The notes under the pieces were generated by a model. That model had not been told where the DNA came from, did not search any database, and saw only the letters and a program-made list of their open reading frames with translations. 21,478 bases of DNA. It comes from JABSQH01 sp039177505. Its GTDB lineage: Bacteria > Actinomycetota > Acidimicrobiia > Acidimicrobiales > Ilumatobacteraceae. The DNA lies in contig JBCDFR010000055.1 of assembly GCA_039177505.1 (NCBI GenBank), forward strand, positions 1-21,478, written 5' to 3'. Each line of letters opens with the position of its first letter. The first letter of the stretch is position 1. A program made the position numbers and the translations under genes. Shown here piece after piece: positions 7,182 through 13,824 of the stretch.

Positions 7182-7712
7182 CTACGACAGAGCTGCGGCG
7201 AAGTGCGCATGGTGGGTGGCCCACCAGTCGCGGCGACGGTCGTACTTCTCGATTCCGCCAGTCCGCTCGACGACTGCCAGCGCTGCGGCGTCGCCGTCGG
7301 CGATACTGCGACGAGCGACGAACTCGATCGTGTTGAGTGCGTCTTCGATCGCGCTCAGAAACGCTCGGCGCCCAGCTTCGTCGAGACCATAGGAATCGGC
7401 GACGAGACGCAGCCGAGCGGGTCGCTCAGCGTCGGTCCATCCCAGTCGCCGCTGGTCCGCGTCGTCATCGATCCGCACGCACAGACGAGCCAGGTGCGCA
7501 AGGTCGTACACCGGTCGACCGGGCGCAGCGAACTCAAGATCGATCAGCGCCACCGCTACGCCGTCTTGAAACACGACGTTGGACAACTCGAGATGGTGAC
7601 CACCGTCGCGGCCGATACCGAACGACGCTGGCACGCCCGTGGAGCCGGACGGGAGTGCGTTGCCCGGCCCATACATGCAGGGTTGCCGCTCCTTAGTTGT
7701 CTTTGGGTTCAC
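7182..7712 (-). pseudogene. Fragment of an APH-type phosphotransferase (C-terminal lobe only)
   Basis: The reading frame keeps the C-terminal lobe of aminoglycoside-phosphotransferase-like kinases: NVVFQDGVAVALIDLEFAAP, then GRPVYDLAHLARL, and the helical end WWATHHAHFAAAL. The metal-binding ID-x-EFAAPG part (DFG equivalent) is present. The Brenner motif HxDxxxxN, however, reads GHHLELSN, so the catalytic Asp five residues before the Asn is His and the preceding His is Gly. The whole N-terminal nucleotide-binding lobe, roughly 100 or more residues, is missing and no matching sequence is found upstream in any minus-strand frame. About 60 residues before the motif have no family resemblance. 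I read this as a 5'-truncated remnant that still has an intact frame. The alternative is a functional small protein reusing this lobe, which is less likely. Confidence 0.6.
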
Positions 7713-7830
7713 CTGAGGTTGCGCTCAAGACGAGGTTCCTACGTTCGCGCTGGTGATCAAACGAGCGTCGAACACTGTCGGACTTCCATCGCCACCGTCC
7801 CGGGTCGGCGCGCTGGACGACCGGGCCGGG

Positions 7831-7894
7831 TGTGTCGGGTGTCTAGCCGCCGCGGAACCCGACACAACCTACGCCGTTGTGTCGCTCGACGAGC
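7831..7894 (+). promoter_or_regulatory. Three-arm inverted-repeat leader with two mutually exclusive hairpins
   Basis: Arm A, TGTGTCGGGT (7831-7840), pairs perfectly over 10 bp with ACCCGACACA in arm B (7857-7866). Arm B, extended as CGACACAAC (7860-7868), pairs perfectly over 9 bp with arm C, GTTGTGTCG (7876-7884), across a 7-nt loop. A and C compete for B. Directly after, GCTCGACGAGC (7884-7894) is a further palindrome that includes the only GAG that could serve as ribosome-binding site for ATG 7902. It could be a transcribed switch or an operator made of repeated TGTGTCG half-sites. Confidence 0.5.
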
Positions 7895-7901
7895 CGTGAC
7901 C

Positions 7902-8147
7902 ATGGGAACTCAGGACTCCGGTGTTACGACGCGTACGTGGATGGCAGTGCTCGCGCTAGTGCTCGCTTGCGTCTGGCTCGGGGGATTGGGTTCCGTCGCT
8001 GCCGTCGTCCTCTCCGTCGTCGTGCTGCGCGATGCGCCGACAAGATCCCAACGCCAAATATCCATCGCCGCGCTGACGATCGGACTCATCGGGCTCCTCG
8101 GCACGATCCTTTCGTTCGCACTGCTCGTGGGCTCGTCGACCAGCTGA
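7902..8147 (+). CDS. Small two-helix membrane protein, DUF4190-like
   Basis: An 81-residue protein with two hydrophobic segments (about 12-43 and 55-77) joined by a short polar loop (LRDAPTRSQRQ). The pattern LALVLACVWLGGLGSVAAVVLSVVVL followed by polar residues and then ISIAALTIGLIGLLG is that of DUF4190-type proteins, which are frequent in actinobacteria and of unknown function. The start is taken as ATG 7902; GTG 7896 is an equally plausible alternative in the same frame. No strong Shine-Dalgarno is present; a GAG within a palindrome lies 8 nt upstream. The gene stands alone, facing the DUF3626 gene, with about 127 bp between the two stops. The unusual leader upstream suggests regulated expression. 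Confidence 0.6.
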   Translation: MGTQDSGVTTRTWMAVLALVLACVWLGGLGSVAAVVLSVVVLRDAPTRSQRQISIAALTIGLIGLLGTILSFALLVGSSTS

Positions 8148-8274
8148 ACGCCGGTCGCGATCAGCCGTTGTCGGGTCGCCCGGGTCATTACGAGCGAGCT
8201 TGCCTACCTCGGTCGCTGTGTTGAGTGGGCTCAAACAAGCGGGGTGACATGCGCTGCTGAGCCGAGGTGCGCCA

Positions 8275-9297
8275 TCAGGTGCGTGCCTCGGGCCAGTGTC
8301 GTCCGAATCTGGCGAGGCAGTGCCACAGCCACTTGATGGCTTGCGGGTCGTGGTTGCGGGACCGTGACGCTCTGGCCAGCCGGGCGGGCGTGATCTCGTC
8401 GCCGAGCCGGTGCGCCAATTCCACCGGTACGAGGCCGCGGTAGCCGGGGTCGATTGCGTCGGCGGTCACGCGGTAGCCGGGGTGTTCTTCCACGGCGCAC
8501 CCGAGGCGCGCGAGGGTCGCTGAGTGCTCCTTGCGATCGGCCGGGTCGACAACGACAGCTTCGACGTCCCGCGTGACCAGGAGTCCCCCATGCACATGCG
8601 CCTCCACATAATCGTTGAGTGGCTCGTCGAGTGGCAGGTCGGCGGGAGCCGAAGACACCAAACTCGGATCGACATCGCTTGAATCGGCGAGCCGGCACAG
8701 CTGCTCCAGGTTTTGGGGGCCGCTGACGTTCTGCGGTTCGTACACGCTGTCTGGCCAGCAGAAGGTGGCCCGTTCGTTCACGTCGGGTCGCAACCGAAGG
8801 TATGCGGACCCGAACCGAGGCGAGGCACCGTATGGGTCGTCATGGCGGTTCCAGGCGCCGTACACCGGCCGATCGAGGGCCGGTGCGTCGTCGTAGCGGC
8901 CCGCGAACATCGTGCTTTCCCAACGCCAACGATCGCTGCCTCGGTCGGCCATGAGCCCGCCGTTTGAGGTGCCCGTCTGCCACTGGCTGCGGTACCAGCC
9001 CGATGTCGCGATCGCCTGGAGCACTGTCGTGTCGTCGAACCCCCAACCGGGGTGGAAGTGCAGAACGATCCGCGGTGCCACGATGCGATCGTAGGCACCA
9101 CTGCTGCCATCGACCGTGTGCTCTGGGTGCAACGACGGCCCGTCGTACCGAGCGTGCGTGGCGAGCCGATCCGCCCATCCGAAGCGGCTAGGGGCCGCAC
9201 TCGGCGACCGGCTCGGTCGCTTCGTCGGCAGCTCGGTAGGTGTCCTCTCGGGGATGGGCGGGGGAGCCGTCTTGTGGGTCGTACCGGGCGATCGCAT
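8275..9297 (-). CDS. DUF3626 domain protein
   Basis: A protein of up to 340 residues with clear DUF3626 signatures: RIVLHFHPGWG, then GWYRSQWQTGTSNGGLM, DRWRWESTMFAGRYDD, RPVYGAWNRHDDPYGASPRF and GSAYLRLRPDVNERATF, followed by EAHVHGGLLVTRDVEAVV near the C-terminus. The family has no established function. Resemblance to the family begins at about FGWADRLATHARYDGPSLHP, close to 9180, but no ATG or GTG start lies there. The furthest start is ATG 9297, which overlaps the nuclease-like gene by 110 bp and adds about 38 Pro/Thr/Arg-rich residues that may be untranslated. TTG 9132 is a shorter option. The start is therefore unresolved; the body is secure. It is downstream of and probably co-transcribed with the nuclease-like lipoprotein. 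Confidence 0.75.
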   Translation of the reverse strand: MRSPGTTHKTAPPPIPERTPTELPTKRPSRSPSAAPSRFGWADRLATHARYDGPSLHPEHTVDGSSGAYDRIVAPRIVLHFHPGWGFDDTTVLQAIATSGWYRSQWQTGTSNGGLMADRGSDRWRWESTMFAGRYDDAPALDRPVYGAWNRHDDPYGASPRFGSAYLRLRPDVNERATFCWPDSVYEPQNVSGPQNLEQLCRLADSSDVDPSLVSSAPADLPLDEPLNDYVEAHVHGGLLVTRDVEAVVVDPADRKEHSATLARLGCAVEEHPGYRVTADAIDPGYRGLVPVELAHRLGDEITPARLARASRSRNHDPQAIKWLWHCLARFGRHWPEART

Positions 9298-9883
9298 AGC
9301 CGGCTTCGATCTGTGCGAGGTTCAAGTCCCGCCCGTCGGTTTCGAGATATCCGAGCGTGCTGTCGTCGCGATCAGTCGCCCCGGCGCTGAGCACGGTCAC
9401 CTCGCCGTCGGCGATCAAGTCGTCGAGGTGGTCGCCGGCTGTCGCGAAGTTGCATTCGCCGCGCTGTGGTGCCTCGATCCCTTCGAGCTGTACCCGTGTG
9501 TCGCCGACGTCGACGGTGTCGCCATCGATCACCACCGCCTCTTCGGCAAACAGTGGTGCATAGTCCGGTACCGCTGGCGCCGGCCGCGCCGTCGTCGTCG
9601 ACGTCGAGGAGGTGGTTGGCATCGGCATCGATGTCGTCGTCCCTGAAAACAGGGTTGTGGTTGTCGTCGTTGTGGTTGTCGTCGTTGTGGTCGTTGTGGT
9701 CACCGCCGGGGGTGGCTCGTATCCCGGCATTGTGCTCGTCGTGGTCGACATCGATGGCGACGTGGTGGTGGCCGCGGTGTCGGCGGCAGTGTTCGAATCA
9801 TCTGGCCCGCACGCCGCCACGCCGATCGTCGCTGCTAACCCCACAACGACGACCGCTGATCGCTTCACCCGCGGTGTGCTCAT
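9188..9883 (-). CDS. Lipoprotein with degenerate staphylococcal-nuclease (thermonuclease-like) domain
   Basis: A 231-residue protein starting at ATG 9881-9883. The N-terminus MSTPRVKRSA, a hydrophobic stretch and the lipobox VAAC (Cys25) mark a lipoprotein anchored on the outside of the membrane. Residues 26-110 are a Thr/Ser/Pro linker with 16 consecutive Thr (62-77). The rest follows the SNase fold: VIDGDTVDVG with the Asp19/Asp21 equivalents Asp120 and Asp122, VQLEGIEAPQ, and GYLETDGRDLNLAQIEAGYA. By alignment by eye, the catalytic Arg35, Glu43 and Arg87 of staphylococcal nuclease correspond to Gln132, Gln140 and Ser175, and Asp40 to Glu137. It is therefore probably not a normal nuclease and may only bind a ligand. 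It follows the 51-residue gene after 13 bp and overlaps or abuts the DUF3626 gene. Confidence 0.75.
   Translation of the reverse strand: MSTPRVKRSAVVVVGLAATIGVAACGPDDSNTAADTAATTTSPSMSTTTSTMPGYEPPPAVTTTTTTTTTTTTTTTTLFSGTTTSMPMPTTSSTSTTTARPAPAVPDYAPLFAEEAVVIDGDTVDVGDTRVQLEGIEAPQRGECNFATAGDHLDDLIADGEVTVLSAGATDRDDSTLGYLETDGRDLNLAQIEAGYAIARYDPQDGSPAHPREDTYRAADEATEPVAECGP
9654..9701 (-). repeat. Simple-sequence tract encoding 16 threonines
   Basis: On the plus strand GTTGTGGTTGTCGTC occurs twice in tandem (9654-9668, 9669-9683), followed by GTTGTGGTCGTTGTGGTC (9684-9701). It encodes the Thr16 run of the lipoprotein linker. Such tracts change length easily by slippage in multiples of three without breaking the frame. 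Confidence 0.85.
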
Positions 9884-9896
9884 TGTCTCGGAGTGC

Positions 9897-10052
9897 TCAG
9901 CGGCGAAGTCGGGCGCGCAGCCGACGGTATGAACGGACAACGAAGTTGAGTGCGGCGACGAACAGGTAGTCCTCGCCGTTGACGCCCGGATTGACGTCGG
10001 TGTTCCACCGCTGTTTCTCGCCGTTCGACGACTCGGCGGGTGCGTTCGACAT
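9897..10052 (-). CDS. Small hypothetical protein (51 aa)
   Basis: ATG 10050-10052 opens a 51-codon frame ending 13 bp before the lipoprotein start. AAGG lies 8 nt upstream of the ATG. The product has a polar N-terminus (MSNAPAESSNGEKQRWNTDV), a short mid-section (NGEDYLFVAALNFVVRSY) that could be an amphipathic or membrane-touching helix, and a strongly basic tail (RRLRARLRR). I do not recognise the family. Its placement between two minus-strand genes of the same series, with tight spacing to the next gene, supports a real gene more than its length does. A basic-tailed peptide could bind membranes or nucleic acid; this is not more than a possibility. An open extension upstream to 10121 looks non-coding. 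Confidence 0.5.
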   Translation of the reverse strand: MSNAPAESSNGEKQRWNTDVNPGVNGEDYLFVAALNFVVRSYRRLRARLRR

Positions 10053-10124
10053 GGTTGCGACCTTACAGGCGCTGCACCGTAGCGATCGGTCGGCGCCAGG
10101 GCGTGGTGGTGTGAGGAGCATCGT

Positions 10125-13100
10125 CTACCGCAGGAAGGTCGTGAGTTGGGCGAAGCCGCCGATTGGGGCGTGGTCGTGGTGGTAGAAGCGGGTCCATGGG
10201 TCGTGGATGTCGAGGCGGGTGGCGACGGTGCGGGTTTCGCTGAAGTCGAGTCCTCCGGTGGTGGCGACCATTTGTTCGCCGATGCCGTTGACGGTGGACT
10301 GGCTCCAGTCGGCGTGGTTGTTCCATGGTTGGGTCGCGGAGTCGCGGTAGACGCGTACCTGTTCGGAGTCGGCGGAGGTGATGGTGAGTCTTTTCCAGGT
10401 GTAGCCGACGTGGGCGCCGAAACCGTCGGGTTGTTCGATGTCGTCGTGGTGTGTCCAGTTTGTGCGCCACCATGGTTTGGTGAAGATGGAGACGAGGCCG
10501 GAGTTGGGAATCCCGACTGCGAGATGTTCGGCGAAGTAGTCCAATGAGAGCGAGGCGACGATGTCGTCGACGTCGAGTGTTTCGGTGATGGTCCATCCGT
10601 CGTCGGGGGTCCATTGTCGGATCGTCACGGAGGAGCCTTCGCCGATTGCGAGGAAGCGGATGTCGAAGTCGCGGCCGACTGATACGGGGGTGGTCACCGT
10701 TGTGCGAACGAGGTTCTCGTCGAGTTCGATCGGGAATTCGCCGATCACGTTCCAGTCGGTGGTGTTGGAGTCTCGGTCGACGATGATGACGCGGTCGTGG
10801 TCGCCTGCTGGTTGTACTACGGCGGCGGTGTTGCCGTCTGAGGAGATGTGGACTGATTGTGCGGCGTTGTTGCGGTTGCCGAGTGATGGCAGTTCGATTC
10901 CGGCGTCGTTGAGCAGTGTGTTCAGCGAGGTGACCTCGGTGTGTTGGGTGTTCCATGGTTGATCTGGTTCGGTGTTGGTGATGAGTGCAACGTCGAGTGT
11001 CAGATCGGGCGTCGCTGTTTGTTGTGGTTCGAAGACGAGATGGGTGAGTGCCCAGTATCCGTGGGCTCCTTTGGTATTGTCGATGAGTGATGTCGTGATG
11101 ACGCCGGTGGCCGGATTGAAGCTCCCCGCGTTGACGAAGTTCAGGTCGAAAACTTCGTTGTTGTCTGGGCCGCCAACGAAAGTGCCGGTGACTTCGCCGC
11201 TGTCGAGGTCACCGGTTGCGAAGAGGTCGACTTCGAGGTGGTCGATGGCGATGGGTTCGGCGAGGTCGGGTCCGTCGAGTTCTAGGTTGGCGGCGGTGAG
11301 TGTGTAGCGGCCGGCGTTGAGGCGTATGTCGATGTCGCCGGTGGCGGTGGTGATCGTGCCGTGGCCGGCTGTTGTTGATTCGCCAGTGGTGTTGAGGATG
11401 TAGTCCGAGTCGCCGAACTCGATGGTGTCGGCACCGTCGATCGGTCGGTCGAGTACGGCTACGAGGGTGGTGCCTGCGTCGTCGAAGGCCATGCTCGTTG
11501 CGCCGGGTCGTAACGGCTCGTCGAGGTCGATCGACAGCTGGATCACGACGCGGTTGTCGTCGCGGCCTTCGCGGCCGAGCCAACCGGCGTCTTCGAAAAC
11601 GATCGAGGCGCGACCGGTGTCGGGTGAGAGAGTGGCGGTGGTCACGCTGTCGAGTTGGACGCGGCCGTTCTGGTTGGGGCCGGTGTAGGGCTCGCCGTTC
11701 GGGCCGGTGGTCTTCATTGGGGTCGAGCCGGTAACGGATCCTGTGGTGAATGTGCCGTCGAGCTCGAACCGAACGTCGAAGTCGTCGATCACGGTGAGTC
11801 CGGGGAATGACGGGTGGCCGAGTTCGATCGGGCCGCCGGCGATTCGTAGCTCACCGTCGACAAAGTCTGCGCGCACGTCGCCGAGCACGTTCGCGTATTC
11901 GTAGGGTTCGTTTCCCCACCCGCTCGACGTGCTCGGTTCGACGGTGTACTCGATCGATGACAGGTAGGTCGGGGTGGGTGCTGCGATGTTGGGGATCGTG
12001 GTGAGCTGGTCCCAGCTGTAGCCGGTATCGGTCGTGGAGATGTGGAGGTGGCCATCGCCGTCGAGCACTCCGAGGGTGTCGCCGTGCCCGGAGATTGCTG
12101 CGGCGACGCCGTAGGTTTCGGTCGTGGCCGATCCCATCGTGCGGTCGAAGTCGACGGTGCCCGCCGGCGCAGGGGTCAGCCAGCTCAGCGGGACCGGGGT
12201 CTGGCCGGTGTTTGGGCTGTCTACGTGTAGTCCGATCACACCCGGGAGTGGGCCGACCCAGCCAGTGAACGCGATCGGGTAGGCGCGGCCGGCCTCGAGG
12301 TGGACCGGGTCGCCGTAGCGCACGTGGTCGGCGCGGGGCCCGTTTGCTCTCAGGTCGTTGACCAGGCTGCGGACATCGAGCGGTGCGGGCTGGAGCCACG
12401 ACCCGTCGTCGTCTGCGTACTCGTAGGTCCGGTATCGGTAGTAGTACACGGCGTCTGCGCCGGTGGAAGACGACTGCTCGCGGTTCTCGAACGAGAACGT
12501 TTCTGTCTGGGTGGTGTACTTCTGTCCCAGGGTCGAGGGCAGCCATGAGTCGTTTTGGCTGATCCGGGTCTTGCCGAGGTCGTCTTCGGTCGTGATGTAG
12601 ATGAATGCTTCTGCTCCGCCGGGGCTCTGGGTGCCGAATTGGTACTCGCCGGTTTCTGGCACGGTGAGATAGCCGAGCGAGCGGAACCCGAACTCGGTCA
12701 ACAACGGGAATCCGGCCGAGATGACGTTCTCGTCAGCAGTGGAGACCACGAAACCATCGTCGATCGCAACGTCGGAATCGATGGTCGTCGAGAAGGCCGG
12801 GGCAACGTTGTGTCCTTGCACGTTGTGGGCTGCGGCCTCGCCGCTCTCGACGGTGATCGTCGCTTCAGCCTTGATGGCATACGAGAACTCACACACCGTT
12901 GCTTCGATCGTCTCGTAGATCAACGGCCCCGGAAGTTCGCCGGGAATCGGCTTCACGGCCCGCTCGACCACCGGGCAAGAGTCCAGGTCTTCGTCGACGA
13001 GCCCCCAGTCGGCTGTGTTGGTCACCAGCTGCGACCCAGGACCCGGTGCGATCGCCGACGGCAGCGGAGGCACCGGCTCGCCGTCTTCGTCGACCTCGAC

Positions 13101-13640
13101 CTGGGCCGTTGGGTCGAAGTGCGGAAAGAACTCCCCGGACAGACCGTTGCGGCCGCTGCCGGCCTCGGCAGTCGAATCCACGTTGAACGCTTGAGGTGCC
13201 TGCTCCATGACGTATTCCGCCGATGAGCTTCCGAAACCCATATCGCCGCTGACGCTCCCGTCATGACCGATCGTCGGAACGCCGACCCCTGCCGTCGTCG
13301 ACCCCGTCGGCGCAAAGACCGACCACTCGTACCCAGCCCCCGGCGCCAACGCGCCGTCGGTCACCACCCACTCATCGCCGGTGATCAAACCAGACTCGGC
13401 GACGACCCGCCCGTCGAGATCGGCAACAACGACCTCCACGTCGGTCGCAGGCTGATCCAGCAACAACGTCGGCGTCGTCGTATCGAACGTCGGCCCATCG
13501 AGCGGCTCCGACGGCGGAGCCGTCACCTCAGTGACACCGAAACGATCTCGCGGAGGTCCTTCATCGGCGCCTGCTAGCATGGTCGGGGCCACGATGGGGA
13601 GCGCCATGACGCCACCGATCAACAGTTTTCTCGGCCCCAT
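10125..13640 (-). CDS. Large secreted PA14-like multidomain protein, divergent partner of the RHS gene
   Basis: A 1171-residue protein with a signal peptide (MGPRKLLIGGVMALPIVAPT, probable cleavage after Ala25). Residues about 55-112 form a small beta-rich module ending GALAPGAGYEWSVFA, similar to a module in the divergent RHS protein. Residues about 305-490 look like a PA14/GLEYA-type beta-sandwich: LGYLTVPETGEYQFGTQSPGG, an ITTEDD stretch, then VHLEAGRAYPIAF. The middle has long beta-rich repeats with LDGP and LDSGEVTGTF patterns. The last 250 residues suggest a beta-propeller (SVHISSDGNTAAVV, FGAHVGYTWKRLTI). There is no C-terminal membrane anchor or sorting signal. PA14-type domains bind carbohydrate, so adhesion or glycan recognition is plausible but unproven. 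The ATG at 13638-13640 lacks a strong Shine-Dalgarno. Confidence 0.75.
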   Translation of the reverse strand: MGPRKLLIGGVMALPIVAPTMLAGADEGPPRDRFGVTEVTAPPSEPLDGPTFDTTTPTLLLDQPATDVEVVVADLDGRVVAESGLITGDEWVVTDGALAPGAGYEWSVFAPTGSTTAGVGVPTIGHDGSVSGDMGFGSSSAEYVMEQAPQAFNVDSTAEAGSGRNGLSGEFFPHFDPTAQVEVDEDGEPVPPLPSAIAPGPGSQLVTNTADWGLVDEDLDSCPVVERAVKPIPGELPGPLIYETIEATVCEFSYAIKAEATITVESGEAAAHNVQGHNVAPAFSTTIDSDVAIDDGFVVSTADENVISAGFPLLTEFGFRSLGYLTVPETGEYQFGTQSPGGAEAFIYITTEDDLGKTRISQNDSWLPSTLGQKYTTQTETFSFENREQSSSTGADAVYYYRYRTYEYADDDGSWLQPAPLDVRSLVNDLRANGPRADHVRYGDPVHLEAGRAYPIAFTGWVGPLPGVIGLHVDSPNTGQTPVPLSWLTPAPAGTVDFDRTMGSATTETYGVAAAISGHGDTLGVLDGDGHLHISTTDTGYSWDQLTTIPNIAAPTPTYLSSIEYTVEPSTSSGWGNEPYEYANVLGDVRADFVDGELRIAGGPIELGHPSFPGLTVIDDFDVRFELDGTFTTGSVTGSTPMKTTGPNGEPYTGPNQNGRVQLDSVTTATLSPDTGRASIVFEDAGWLGREGRDDNRVVIQLSIDLDEPLRPGATSMAFDDAGTTLVAVLDRPIDGADTIEFGDSDYILNTTGESTTAGHGTITTATGDIDIRLNAGRYTLTAANLELDGPDLAEPIAIDHLEVDLFATGDLDSGEVTGTFVGGPDNNEVFDLNFVNAGSFNPATGVITTSLIDNTKGAHGYWALTHLVFEPQQTATPDLTLDVALITNTEPDQPWNTQHTEVTSLNTLLNDAGIELPSLGNRNNAAQSVHISSDGNTAAVVQPAGDHDRVIIVDRDSNTTDWNVIGEFPIELDENLVRTTVTTPVSVGRDFDIRFLAIGEGSSVTIRQWTPDDGWTITETLDVDDIVASLSLDYFAEHLAVGIPNSGLVSIFTKPWWRTNWTHHDDIEQPDGFGAHVGYTWKRLTITSADSEQVRVYRDSATQPWNNHADWSQSTVNGIGEQMVATTGGLDFSETRTVATRLDIHDPWTRFYHHDHAPIGGFAQLTTFLR

Positions 13641-13711
13641 TGACCGACTGTTGTTCGCTCGATCTGAGTGGAACCTGAGCGCAGCCTTTCCGGTTTCTGA
13701 TTCGGGTTGGC

Positions 13712-13737
13712 TTCAGGCCGCGTTCAGGTTGTTCACA
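13712..13737 (+). promoter_or_regulatory. TTCA direct repeats in the divergent promoter region
   Basis: The 184-bp gap between the two large divergent genes contains TTCAGG at 13712-13717 and again at 13723-13728 (11-nt period), then TTCACA at 13732-13737, plus an inverted AACCTGA at 13672-13678. Direct repeats with an 11-nt period are how OmpR-family response regulators such as Streptomyces PhoP bind. The match is by eye and short, so it only marks a candidate operator that could control both genes. Confidence 0.3.
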
Positions 13738-13824
13738 AACGAGCGCTCCTAGCGTCGGCAATACTCGCAGCCCGGCTATCACAGCCCAGCTTTCGGAGTT
13801 CGTTCGCTACCTCTGAAGGACACT

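Noticed and set aside
6729..8147. 472-codon plus-strand open frame across the sigma gene and the phosphotransferase fragment
   Set aside because: It is the antisense shadow of minus-strand genes; only its last 81 codons (from 7902) look like a real protein.
8221..8234. TTGAG-TGGG-CTCAA hairpin between convergent genes as a terminator
   Set aside because: Only 5 bp of stem with AT pairs at the base and no T-run; too weak to call.
9612..9932. Plus-strand frame with a long valine run
   Set aside because: It is the reverse complement of the poly-Thr linker of the lipoprotein and has no independent support.
10063..10956. 297-codon Arg/His-rich minus-strand frame inside the large secreted gene
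   Set aside because: An out-of-frame reading of high-GC codons; Arg/His/Pro composition is typical of such shadows.
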